A stretch of 56,863 nucleotides of DNA from assembly GCF_001456025.1 (NCBI RefSeq), contig NZ_LMTZ01000102.1, positions 27,387 to 84,249 on the forward strand. Reading direction: 5' to 3'. This document shows positions 43,090 to 51,585 of the stretch, in pieces (the stretch's first letter is position 1; every line of letters begins with the position of its first letter). The position numbers and the translations under genes were made by a program. The DNA is from Mastigocoleus testarum BC008. GTDB taxonomy: Bacteria; Cyanobacteriota; Cyanobacteriia; Cyanobacteriales; Nostocaceae. Below the pieces are notes generated by a model. That model worked only from the letters and a program-made list of their open reading frames with translations. It had not been told where the DNA came from and made no database searches.

Positions 43090-45009
43090 TCATCCAAAAA
43101 ACCGCTTTTTTAATCTTCCTAGCCAAGAATCGTTTTCGCTTTCTTGTTGCTGTGTGCGTAAATATTCCAAATTTTCCCGAATAGTTACTGTGTTGGGATG
43201 TTGGGATCCCAAAATCTGCTCTGCAATTTCTAAAGCTTGAATATAAGGGGGTTCTGCTTGCTCGTACTTTCCTTGGGAGTAATATAGTAAAGCTAAATTG
43301 TTTAAGCTAGTAGCGGTGTCGGGATGATTTTCTCCTAATAAATTTTTTCTTAATTCTAAAGCTTGAATATAAAGGGGTTTTGCTTGCTCGTACTTCTCTT
43401 GGGAGTAATATAGTAAAGCTAAATTGTTTAAGCTAGTAGCGGTGTCGGGATGATTTTCTCCTAATAGCTGTTTTGTTAATTCTAAAGCTTGAATATAAAG
43501 GGGTTCTGCTTGCTCGTACTTCCCTTGGGAGTAATATAGTAAAGCTAAATTGTTTAAACTAGTAGCGGTGTCGGGATGATTTTCTCCTAATAACCGTTTT
43601 GTTAATTCTAAAGCTTGAATATAAAGGGGTTCTGCTTGCTCGTACTTCCCTTGGAAGTAATATAGTAAAGCTAAATTGTTTAAGCTAGTAGCGGTGTAGG
43701 GATGATTTTCTCCTAATAACCGTTTTGTTAATTCTAAAGCTTGAATACAAAGGGGTTCTGCTTGCTCATACCTCCCTTGGGACTCATATAGTACTGCTAA
43801 ATTGTTTAAGCTAGTAGCGGTGTAGGGATGATTTTCTCCTAATAGCTGTTTTCTTAATTCTAAAGCTTGAATACAAAGGGGTTCTGCTTGCTCGTACTTT
43901 TCTTGGGAGTTATATAGTCCTGCTAAATTGTTTAATATAGAAGCGGTGTCGGGATGATTTTCTCCTAATAGCTGTTTTCTTAATTCTAAAGCTTGAATAT
44001 AAAGGGGTTCTGCTTGCTCGTACTTCCCTTGGAACTCATATAGTCCTGCTAAATTGTTTAATATAGAAGCGGTGTCGGGATGATTTTCTCCTAATCGCTG
44101 TTTGCATAACTCTAAAACTTGAATATAAAGGGGTTCTGCTTGCTCGTACTTCCCTTGGAACTCATATAGTCCTGCTAAATTGTTTAAGCTACTTGCTAGT
44201 TCTAACTCTAAACCAAGTTTTTCTTGTAATTTAATCGCTTTCTGGAAATATTTAATTGCTAAGTCTAACTCTTTTTGATAACTCTCAAATTCACCACTAT
44301 CCAACCTGCGATTGTAAATTTTACCTAACTGAGCATATAAACTAGCTAAGGTTGTTTCATTTGTTTCAGGTTGACTTTCAATTTCTCGAATTAATCTTTG
44401 TAAATCCTCTAAAGGTAAAAAATACTCATTATCATCATCAGCTGTTTCCAAACGGCGATCGCGAATAAAACTACGAAATGGTTCTAAATCTCGTGGTGCT
44501 ACCGTATTTTTAGTTGTACAATTGAAACGAAATACACCTGCACGCCAACTCCAAAAATCAGGTGCTTTCTTTTGAATATTTTGTAGTAAGTTATTAGTCA
44601 CCCAAATAATAATTGCAAAGGGAAATTCGCGCATTCCTTCCCTTGTCCATTGCAAATAACCAAAAAATTTATCTTGCTCTGATTGTTCTGCATTAAATTT
44701 GAGGAAAAATAGTTGTTCTGTCCCCGTAACTGTAATAACTGCGGGTTGATGTTTTTGTAAATGCTCTTCTCTTGAAACTAATTGATTAATTGCACGTTTT
44801 AAGCTTGGTTCTTCCCGTGCTAATGTAACTTGATAAGTTGCAAAATCAGACTTTAATTCATTTTCATATTGAGTAATAATCTGCTGGCGAAAACTACTAT
44901 CATCACAGACAGCAATGAGTAAACTTAATTTTCCTACTCCTGCTTCAATAGAAACAATTAAATCATCATAGGCGTCTTGATTTGCTTCATCCCAACCAAT
45001 TATGCTCAT
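43090..45009 (-). CDS. TPR protein with N-terminal NTPase-like domain, partner of the upstream ATPase
   Basis: A 639-residue protein. Residues 1-190 form a globular domain (DLIVSIEAGVGKLSLLIAVC; PAVITVTGTEQLFFLKF; FPFAIIIWVTNNLLQNI; DFWSWRAGVFRF). It has alternating strands reminiscent of a P-loop NTPase fold but no Walker A. Residues about 265-610 hold eight 42-residue kinesin-light-chain-type TPRs (GKYEQAEPLYIQALELRKQL). The repeats are nearly identical at DNA level (126-bp units), a sign of recent duplication or gene conversion. It lies 133 bp downstream of the ATPase gene on the same strand and is probably its operon partner. Confidence 0.9.
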   Translation of the reverse strand: MSIIGWDEANQDAYDDLIVSIEAGVGKLSLLIAVCDDSSFRQQIITQYENELKSDFATYQVTLAREEPSLKRAINQLVSREEHLQKHQPAVITVTGTEQLFFLKFNAEQSEQDKFFGYLQWTREGMREFPFAIIIWVTNNLLQNIQKKAPDFWSWRAGVFRFNCTTKNTVAPRDLEPFRSFIRDRRLETADDDNEYFLPLEDLQRLIREIESQPETNETTLASLYAQLGKIYNRRLDSGEFESYQKELDLAIKYFQKAIKLQEKLGLELELASSLNNLAGLYEFQGKYEQAEPLYIQVLELCKQRLGENHPDTASILNNLAGLYEFQGKYEQAEPLYIQALELRKQLLGENHPDTASILNNLAGLYNSQEKYEQAEPLCIQALELRKQLLGENHPYTATSLNNLAVLYESQGRYEQAEPLCIQALELTKRLLGENHPYTATSLNNLALLYYFQGKYEQAEPLYIQALELTKRLLGENHPDTATSLNNLALLYYSQGKYEQAEPLYIQALELTKQLLGENHPDTATSLNNLALLYYSQEKYEQAKPLYIQALELRKNLLGENHPDTATSLNNLALLYYSQGKYEQAEPPYIQALEIAEQILGSQHPNTVTIRENLEYLRTQQQESENDSWLGRLKKRFFG

Positions 45010-45142
45010 TATCTATTACTCATTACCCATTACTTATTACTCCCATACAGACGCGACATGTTAACCTAGCGGTCACGCTTCGCTAACGCGTCTCTACAAC
45101 TCATTACTCATTACTCATTACTAATTACTCATTACTAATTAC
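45010..45142. repeat. Heptamer tracts around a GACGCG palindrome
   Basis: TTACTCA-type heptamers flank an inverted pair AGACGCG (45049-45055) and CGCGTCT (45087-45093). The core TAGCGGTCACGC resembles the dispersed repeat seen at 11858. It fills the whole gap between the ATPase and TPR genes. Confidence 0.6.
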
Positions 45143-46429
45143 TCATCCAATCAAGCCTTTATTTTTCAGAGTTTCAACCAGAATTGGATGAATATCATAC
45201 CAAGTATCATAATTACGATATTCCAATACAAACAAACCATGTAGTAAATCTAAGAATTCCTGTTGTTTGGGATCATCTGGTATAAAGTCTTGATATGTTG
45301 TTTGTAAAATCTCTAATTCAACTTTCCCTAAACTAATTGTAAAATCATTCCGCAGTTTATTGATTGCTTGAATAAAAACTTTTTCATCAATGATAATTTT
45401 TTCTGTGGGATTGCGGCGGATATTTCGCAAACAAATACGACAGCATTCACGAGCAATCCGAATCATTTCCCGTAATACACCACCACTTTGAATCACTATT
45501 TTGTCAATAGTTTCAGGTTCAATTAGTTCTGGAGGTATTCTTTTTGTTAAAATATCACATAAAATCGTCTTTGCTTTAGCTCGAGGATGGGCATTTTCTA
45601 AACGACTATCACCCTTAGAAAAAATCTTTACAACCGGCATTACTACTCTTTGACCATCGGTTTCTGTATCAATCAAACTTTGCAGAAAAGTATCGCGAAT
45701 AATCGCAATGGGAATAGTATAAATTATAGATAAATTAGGTAATAATAAAGCCTTAATATTATCGCGATAGATTTCATTTACCCGTGCTAAATCTAATTTA
45801 TCTAAATCATCAATAATTACTAAAATTGGTTTCTTAATAGTTCCCTGAATTTCGGCTGCAATTAAATTGATTTGGGCGACTAAATCGGAAATTTTACGTT
45901 CAAACTCCTTTTTTATCTCATCTCGTACTGTCGCATCAGTTTTTAACTTAGCTTTGAGGACACTGAAAATATCAAATCCAACCTCAACCTCACCTTGAGC
46001 ATTCTTTTCTATGACCCGAGTACGACTTGTAAACCAATTTTCAACTCCCTTTTTGATGGTGGGGTTGATGGAAACTTTTTTAGCTTCAGCCTCAGACATT
46101 AAATTAATCGCGATCGCCATTAAAATATTGACATGATTCACTGCAGACATTTCAATCGCATCAGCAATAGAAAAGAAAACAACAAAGTAATCTTTTTCTA
46201 ATTTTTGTCTTAGTCCTGCAAGTAAGGTAGACTTACCACATCCCCGGTGTCCAGTGAAAACAATCTTCCCATCACTTTCTGGGTCATCTTCAACTAATTG
46301 TTGTAGTTCATCAATAGTATCTTCCTGATATTCGACCTTAAAGCGTTCCATTTCCTTTTGATTCAGCAATGGAAACAATTCCAGGTTTGCATATGCTGAC
46401 CTAAACTCTTGTAATAATTCTTGGGACAT
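45143..46429 (-). CDS. P-loop ATPase, probable partner of the TPR protein
   Basis: A 428-residue AAA/STAND-type ATPase. Walker A GHRGCGKST (60-68), Walker B PILVIIDDLDKLD (about 201-213), a sensor-like region with Arg/Asp-rich SKGDSRLENAHPR, and a C-terminal helical domain with GGVLREMIRIARECC and a winged-helix-like end (YRNYDTWYDIHPILVETL). IDDLDKLD recalls KAP/STAND-like NTPases. It has no transmembrane segment. It precedes the TPR gene in the same direction. The pairing suggests an ATPase switch with a TPR sensor, split over two genes rather than fused as in the CHAT protein at 12.4-15.4 kb. Confidence 0.88.
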   Translation of the reverse strand: MSQELLQEFRSAYANLELFPLLNQKEMERFKVEYQEDTIDELQQLVEDDPESDGKIVFTGHRGCGKSTLLAGLRQKLEKDYFVVFFSIADAIEMSAVNHVNILMAIAINLMSEAEAKKVSINPTIKKGVENWFTSRTRVIEKNAQGEVEVGFDIFSVLKAKLKTDATVRDEIKKEFERKISDLVAQINLIAAEIQGTIKKPILVIIDDLDKLDLARVNEIYRDNIKALLLPNLSIIYTIPIAIIRDTFLQSLIDTETDGQRVVMPVVKIFSKGDSRLENAHPRAKAKTILCDILTKRIPPELIEPETIDKIVIQSGGVLREMIRIARECCRICLRNIRRNPTEKIIIDEKVFIQAINKLRNDFTISLGKVELEILQTTYQDFIPDDPKQQEFLDLLHGLFVLEYRNYDTWYDIHPILVETLKNKGLIG

Positions 46430-46650
46430 AAATTTTTAAAATATGGTGGAATAAGGTAGATGGAACAGGTTTTTTATAGCATCTAGCTTAGTTTATTTTC
46501 AAGAAATGCTTATTTGTGAAGGGATTTGGCGTTTTTATAGTTTATTCAATTGTAGTGAAGATTGAGTAAATTGATTCAATTACAGATCGATCGCCTTCAT
46601 GCTACATTTTGGCTATATTCAAAGCGTTATTTCCATGGTCAAATTCGGTT

Positions 46651-47535
46651 ATGAATAAAAAAAACTACAGGTGGATAATTATTTATTCTGTACTTTTAAT
46701 TGCAACTTTACTATTTAACCTCGGGTTGCATAACTTTAATTTTAGCCAGGATACAAGCCAATCCCTCGCGATCGCACATCACAACGACCAACCGGTAGCA
46801 ACAGAAATTGCTTTAGCAAAACCCAAAGTTGAAGTTACAGCCGAAAAAGTTAATTATGCTACTGTGAATGGCGAAAAAATCACAGGTTACTTCGCTCAAC
46901 CAAAATCCACAACTAAACCCTTACCAGGAATTATTACAATTCATGAATGGTGGGGACTAAACGAAAATATTGAATCTGTAACGCGACGATTAGCGGGTGA
47001 AGGTTATCAAGTTTTAGCTGTAGATTTATACAACGGTAAAGTAACTGAATCTCCACAAGAAGCTCTCAAGTTACTCCAAGCAGTATCAAAAAATCCCGAC
47101 CCAGCTAAAGATAATCTCAAGCAAGCTTATGAGTATTTAGTCAATCAAAACAAAGCTTCTAAAGTTGGGGTAATTGGTTGGTGTTTTGGTGGTAGTTGGT
47201 CTTTACAGACTGCAATTTTATTACCAAAGGATATAGATGCTACGGTGATTTATTATGGTGGACAAATTGGCGATGCAACACCGGAGCAACTGAAAACATT
47301 GCAAATGCCAATTTTAGGAATTTTTGGGGCTGAAGATGCTTCGATTCCAGTTAGTACTGTACGTAAATTTGAAAAGACCCTCAAGGAATTGGGTAAACAA
47401 GCAGATATTCAAATTTATGAAAATGCTGGACATGCCTTTGCTAATCCTAGCGGAAAAAATTACGTTGCCGAAGCTGCACAGAAAGCTTGGACTGAAACAA
47501 CTCAGTTTTTTCAACAATATTTAGAAGCTAAGTAA
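46651..47535 (+). CDS. Membrane-anchored dienelactone hydrolase family protein
   Basis: About 294 residues from ATG at 46651; the frame opens with a TTG at 46609 that would add 14 residues before the hydrophobic segment. An N-terminal hydrophobic stretch (WIIIYSVLLIATLLFNLGL) serves as signal anchor. The hydrolase has the DLH triad: Cys in GVIGWCFGGSW, Asp in GAEDASIP and His in NAGHAFANP, with the supporting Glu in IHEWWGLNEN. The Cys nucleophile separates it from serine hydrolases. It may act on an ester or lactone in the periplasm. Monocistronic. Confidence 0.9.
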   Translation: MNKKNYRWIIIYSVLLIATLLFNLGLHNFNFSQDTSQSLAIAHHNDQPVATEIALAKPKVEVTAEKVNYATVNGEKITGYFAQPKSTTKPLPGIITIHEWWGLNENIESVTRRLAGEGYQVLAVDLYNGKVTESPQEALKLLQAVSKNPDPAKDNLKQAYEYLVNQNKASKVGVIGWCFGGSWSLQTAILLPKDIDATVIYYGGQIGDATPEQLKTLQMPILGIFGAEDASIPVSTVRKFEKTLKELGKQADIQIYENAGHAFANPSGKNYVAEAAQKAWTETTQFFQQYLEAK

Positions 47536-47611
47536 TAAAGAAAAAGGTTTTTGAGGTTTCAGAAATTTCCAGGAAAAAGGATTTCCAAAAAATAGCTACT
47601 AGCTATATTCA

Positions 47612-47781
47612 ACAGTAGGGGCGTTACACATTATATTATGTCTGCTTAATTACTTATGAAAAAATTTGTTTGTAGTAGCGCTTGAGCGCCATAGTAAAGA
47701 TATTGGCGCTCAAGCGCTACTACGAACCTTATCGCAAGTGTTTTACCGGACATGATGTTATGCGCCCTTTAAGTAAATAAT
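47612..47781. mobile_element. MITE-like element with a second inverted repeat inside
   Basis: The ends AACAGTAGGGGCG (from 47612) and GCGCCCTTTAAGTAAATAAT (to 47781) match those of a shorter element at 51524-51566. The interior holds an inverted pair, GTAGTAGCGCTTGAGCGCCA (47672-47691) and its complement (47704-47723), related to the repeat at 1-30. The outer element therefore seems to have received another palindromic repeat. No coding sequence. Confidence 0.65.
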
Positions 47782-47867
47782 AGACATCTCCAGAAATGAG
47801 ATATCACCCCTGACTACACAAGGCTTTTATATTCTTTTTCGGAGACGTCTAATGAAATTTTTGCCCG

Positions 47868-48776
47868 TTAATTAACCCTTAGCTGTTGAGTGAGAAAATC
47901 AACAAACGTTTGAACTCGAAGCGCATGTCGGCGATTCGGCAGATAAAGCGCGTAAACCCCTGTATCCATATCCGTGTGGGGATGGAACTGAAAATCAGGC
48001 AGCACAACACAAAGCCTACCTGCACGGATGTCTTCTCCAACTAACCAAGTGGGCATGAGAATCAATCCTAGACCATCTAAGCAGGCTTTTAGGAGAACTT
48101 CAGAATTATTGGCAATGAGCGAGCCTTTGACCTTAACCTCACACACTTCTTTTTCTCGCTTAAAACGCCAAATTTCATACCCTGCGGAGTAGCTAAAACA
48201 CAAGCAATTATGGTGAGTTAAATCGTCGGGATGTTCTGGTTTTCTATGCTGCTGAAAATAAGCTGGACTGCCACAAACACAGCGCGTATAAGATGCAAAT
48301 TTGCGGACAATCCAATTAGCACCGGAACGGTGGAGGTTACCAAAACGGATGACTAAATCTAGTTCCTGTTCCACTGGATTAGCGAGTGCATCACTCAAGG
48401 TTAAATCCAATTGCATCTCGGGATATTTCACTAAAAAATCTCGAATCAACGGTGCAATGTAAAGTCGTCCAAAAGCAACGGGAAGACTTACCCGCAGTAA
48501 GCCCCGTGGAACTTCCGAATCTTCTGCCACTGAAAGATTAGCCGCTTCCACGTCTTGAAGGATTTGCACCACTTTGTCATAGTATTTTCGACCTTGTGGG
48601 GTTAGGGTAATGCTACGGGTAGAACGATTGAGCAATTGGGTATGCAGCATTGCTTCAAGGGCATTTACCTGACGAGTAACAGAAGAAACAGCAACCCCCA
48701 ATCGCCGAGAAGCTTCAGAAAAACTACCCGTGTCAACTACCTTCATAAAGGCTTGCATCGCAGCAAATTGATCCAT
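47868..48776 (-). CDS. LysR-family transcriptional regulator
   Basis: About 302 residues from ATG at 48776 (MDQFAAMQAFMKV); an upstream in-frame ATG at 48815 would run through the palindrome at 48784-48802 and is less likely. Residues 1-60 form the winged helix-turn-helix (FSEASRRLGVAVSSVTRQVN) and about 90-295 the substrate-binding domain. The sequence resembles the proteobacterial-type LysR subgroup next to oxidoreductase genes. It is divergent from the FrnE-like/monooxygenase/SDR cassette and is its likely regulator. Confidence 0.95.
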   Translation of the reverse strand: MDQFAAMQAFMKVVDTGSFSEASRRLGVAVSSVTRQVNALEAMLHTQLLNRSTRSITLTPQGRKYYDKVVQILQDVEAANLSVAEDSEVPRGLLRVSLPVAFGRLYIAPLIRDFLVKYPEMQLDLTLSDALANPVEQELDLVIRFGNLHRSGANWIVRKFASYTRCVCGSPAYFQQHRKPEHPDDLTHHNCLCFSYSAGYEIWRFKREKEVCEVKVKGSLIANNSEVLLKACLDGLGLILMPTWLVGEDIRAGRLCVVLPDFQFHPHTDMDTGVYALYLPNRRHALRVQTFVDFLTQQLRVN

Positions 48777-48783
48777 TATCAAT

Positions 48784-48802
48784 TTTTGCGTTTTACGCAA
48801 AA
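48784..48802. promoter_or_regulatory. Palindromic candidate LysR operator
   Basis: TTTTGCG-TTTTA-CGCAAAA is a perfect 7-bp inverted repeat directly upstream of the LysR start, in the 106-bp divergent promoter region. The half-site GCAAAA recurs at about 48811. Position and symmetry fit autoregulation plus control of the divergent operon. Confidence 0.5.
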
Positions 48803-48882
48803 GTATTTGGTGCAAAAGCTATATTAACATCTTAAATGAATGAGGTTAAGGTTAAAGATGTCACCAAGAAAAGGAGACAAAC

Positions 48883-49527
48883 ATGACCTTAACGATTGAA
48901 ATCACTTCGGATTTTATTTGTCCTTGGTGTTTGGTAGCAGAAAAGCGACTCAACAAAGCAATTGCTCAACTAAATACTTCAGTCAATATCCAGCGCATTT
49001 GGTATCCCTTTGAGTTAAATCCTGATATGCCGGAAATGGGCATGGAACGCAAAACTTACCGCAGTCAAAAATTTGGTAGCTGGGAATATTCCCAACAGTT
49101 AGATGCGAAAACCATCTTAGCAACACAAGAGGATGACATTAAGTTTCGTTATGACTTGATGGAGGTTACACCCAATACACACAAAGCACATCGCCTCACC
49201 TGGTTTGCAGCACAACAGGGTAAAGCTACTGAAATGGCTGAAGGTATATTGACGGCATATTTCACGGAAGGACAAAATATTAGTAACATTGATACCTTAA
49301 CCAATTTGGCGGGAGACATCGGTATTGACAGAGACATTGTTAAGCAATTTCTCCATAGTAATGCAGGTAGTCAAGAAGTACGTGAGTTAGAGCGTCAAGC
49401 AGTCTCAAGGGGTATTCGTGGCGTTCCTAGTATCTGCATTGGCGAAGAAATTTTATCTGGAGCCCAACCTGTTGAGGTGTTCTTAACTACGCTGCAAAAA
49501 GCTGTGCATGAGTTAACAGAGGTTTAA
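48883..49527 (+). CDS. DsbA-family oxidoreductase (FrnE-like)
   Basis: A 214-residue thioredoxin-fold protein with C13-P-W-C16 in DFICPWCLVAEK and a helical insertion typical of FrnE/DsbA-like disulfide isomerases. The cis-Pro loop appears in RGVPSICIG. There is no signal peptide, so it is cytosolic. AAGGAG lies 8 nt before the ATG. It overlaps the following monooxygenase gene by one base (TAATG), which indicates translational coupling. It may protect thiols or act with the monooxygenase. Confidence 0.92.
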   Translation: MTLTIEITSDFICPWCLVAEKRLNKAIAQLNTSVNIQRIWYPFELNPDMPEMGMERKTYRSQKFGSWEYSQQLDAKTILATQEDDIKFRYDLMEVTPNTHKAHRLTWFAAQQGKATEMAEGILTAYFTEGQNISNIDTLTNLAGDIGIDRDIVKQFLHSNAGSQEVRELERQAVSRGIRGVPSICIGEEILSGAQPVEVFLTTLQKAVHELTEV

Positions 49528-50708
49528 TGATGAATAAAACAGGTAAACGTGCTATTGTCATCGGCGGATCATTGGGCGGGTTATTTACAGGAATCTTGTT
49601 GCGATCGATTGGTTGGGAGGTGAATATTTACGAGCGATCGCCTCATAATCTTGATAGTCGCGGTGGTGGAATAGTACTCCAACCAGAGATCGTGGAAGCA
49701 TTTGAGCGGGCAGGTGTTGCTTATGAAGCACCCCTTGGTGTAGTGGCGCGCGAGCGATTTTATTTGAAACAAGATGGCAGTATTGCTACTGTTATGCCGA
49801 TGCGTCAGACTTTAACATCCTGGAACTTCTTATATGGCACCATGGGGCGACATTTTCCTGCAGAGTGCTACCACCAAGGAAAAACTCTGAAAGCTCTAAG
49901 GCAGGATGATGAACAGGTTACAGCTATTTTTGCCGACGGCACTTCTGATACAGGAGATTTATTAATTGGCGCTGATGGTGCAAATTCTACCGTCCGACAA
50001 CTACTTCTCCCCAGTTATGAACCTCACTATGCAGGCTATGTTGCCTATCGCGGATTGGTTAACGAAAGAGAACTTGACAAAAAGACGGCTGCTATATTTA
50101 CAGAACGCTTCGTCTTTTACCAATTTCCCAACTCCCATATTCTCCAATACGTAGTTCCAGGAGAGGATGAGTCCTTTGTACCGGGAGAGCGTCGCTTTAA
50201 CTGGGTCTGGTATGTCAATTACGACGAGGCGACGGAATTAACGTCCATTCTCACCGATAGAGATGGTAAACGTCGTGACTATTCCATTCCACCTGGAAAG
50301 ATTGCTTCACAGATTGAGGAGCAGATGCGATCGTATGCAGATCGAGTCCTTGCACCACCCTTTCAACGGCTCGTTGCTGCTACCAAAGAACCATTTGTCC
50401 AAGCCATTTTAGATTTGGGTGTACCGCAAATGGCATTTAATTCCACTATTCTAGTTGGGGATGCAGCCTTTATTCCCCGTCCCCACACAGCAGCAGGTGT
50501 CTCAAAAGCTGCTGCAAATGCCATCGCTCTTGCCGATGCTTTAGTAACCCAGAATCACGATGTCAAGAAAGCCTTAGATGAGTGGGAAAATGACCAACTG
50601 AGATTGGGAATGCATTTGTGGAAAGCAGGAGAGGATTTGGGCGAGCGTTCTCAGTTTATGTATGGCAAGAAACGATTCGACGATATTTCGACATCAGGTG
50701 CGGCTTGA
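49527..50708 (+). CDS. FAD-dependent monooxygenase
   Basis: A 393-residue group A flavoprotein monooxygenase. The FAD-binding GGSLGG (13-18) lies in AIVIGGSLGGLFTGILL, the DG motif in LLIGADGANSTVR, and the GD motif in LVGDAAFIPRPHTAAGVSKA. It resembles 2,6-dihydroxypyridine 3-monooxygenase-like enzymes, which hydroxylate aromatic rings with NAD(P)H and oxygen. The real substrate is unknown. It is coupled to the upstream FrnE-like gene by a one-base overlap. Confidence 0.9.
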   Translation: MMNKTGKRAIVIGGSLGGLFTGILLRSIGWEVNIYERSPHNLDSRGGGIVLQPEIVEAFERAGVAYEAPLGVVARERFYLKQDGSIATVMPMRQTLTSWNFLYGTMGRHFPAECYHQGKTLKALRQDDEQVTAIFADGTSDTGDLLIGADGANSTVRQLLLPSYEPHYAGYVAYRGLVNERELDKKTAAIFTERFVFYQFPNSHILQYVVPGEDESFVPGERRFNWVWYVNYDEATELTSILTDRDGKRRDYSIPPGKIASQIEEQMRSYADRVLAPPFQRLVAATKEPFVQAILDLGVPQMAFNSTILVGDAAFIPRPHTAAGVSKAAANAIALADALVTQNHDVKKALDEWENDQLRLGMHLWKAGEDLGERSQFMYGKKRFDDISTSGAA

Positions 50709-50773
50709 GGCAATGAACGATTTGAATAAATATTTTTGACTTAAATTCTACTCAAATTAGGGAGAATATTTCT

Positions 50774-51520
50774 ATGGAACTCAATGGTAAAGTTGCAATT
50801 ATTACAGGTGGTGGTTCTGGTATTGGTCGGGCAACAGCAATCGCCTTTGGCAAAGCTGGTGCTGGTGTAGTTATTGCTAACCGTAATGTCGAGAAAGGGG
50901 AAGAAGTAGCCCAATTTATCCGCTCAAATGGCGGTAAAGCAATCTTTGTGAAAACTGATGTTACCCAATCTGAAGATGTCGAAGCTCTCGTTAACCTTAC
51001 TGTCAAAGAGTTTGGACGTTTAGATATTGCCTTCAATAATGCTGGAATTGATGGTTCGCACTTACCACTGGCACAACAGTCAGAAAAAGATGTAACCGAT
51101 CTACTGGATGTGAATGTAAAAGGGGTCTGGTTGTCCATGAAGTATGAAATTGCCCAAATGCTGCAGAACGGCGGTGGAGCGATTGTCAACAACAGTTCTA
51201 TCTTTGGTTTGAATGGTTATCCCACCTGGTCTGTTTATACTGCTACTAAGCATGCTGTTACAGGCATGACAAAAGCAGCAGCTCTTGAATATGCCCAGCA
51301 AGGAATTCGTATCAATGCAGTCGGACCAGGACCGATTGAAACACCCTTACTCGAAGTCGGTACCGGAGGGAATCCCCATTCCTATTCAGGATTTGTGCCA
51401 ATGGGTCGAATTGGTCAACCCGAAGAAATTGCCAATGCAGTTCTTTGGCTAAGTTCAGATTCAGCTTCCTTCGTCACAGGACACACACTCCCGGTAGATG
51501 GTGGTGTGTCGGCTCAATAA
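50774..51520 (+). CDS. Short-chain dehydrogenase/reductase (SDR)
   Basis: A 248-residue classical SDR. The cofactor motif is TGGGSGIG (about 11-18), with NNAG (88-91), an active-site Ser near 142 (VNNSSIFGLNG) and Y155xxxK159 (YTATK). The end SFVTGHTLPVDGG is the usual SDR tail. Asn/Arg after the second strand (IANRN) suggests preference for NADP(H), a weak inference. It follows the monooxygenase after 65 bp and is probably in the same operon. Confidence 0.95.
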   Translation: MELNGKVAIITGGGSGIGRATAIAFGKAGAGVVIANRNVEKGEEVAQFIRSNGGKAIFVKTDVTQSEDVEALVNLTVKEFGRLDIAFNNAGIDGSHLPLAQQSEKDVTDLLDVNVKGVWLSMKYEIAQMLQNGGGAIVNNSSIFGLNGYPTWSVYTATKHAVTGMTKAAALEYAQQGIRINAVGPGPIETPLLEVGTGGNPHSYSGFVPMGRIGQPEEIANAVLWLSSDSASFVTGHTLPVDGGVSAQ

Positions 51521-51523
51521 GAT

Positions 51524-51566
51524 AACAGTAGGGGCGCTAGCGATGTGCGCCCTTGTAAGTAAATAA
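51524..51566. mobile_element. Short copy of the AACAGTAGGGGCG element
   Basis: Starts AACAGTAGGGGCG and ends GCGCCCTTGTAAGTAAATAAT, the same ends as the larger element at 47612-47781, but with only a short centre. This probably represents the original form, without the inner palindrome. It lies 3 nt after the SDR stop codon. Confidence 0.6.
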
Positions 51567-51585
51567 TGAAAAATTACATTTGTTT

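Noticed and set aside
43200..44200. Regular repeats that could be taken for a CRISPR array
   Set aside because: The 126-bp periodicity translates in frame as 42-residue TPRs. There are no short repeats with unique spacers and no cas genes.
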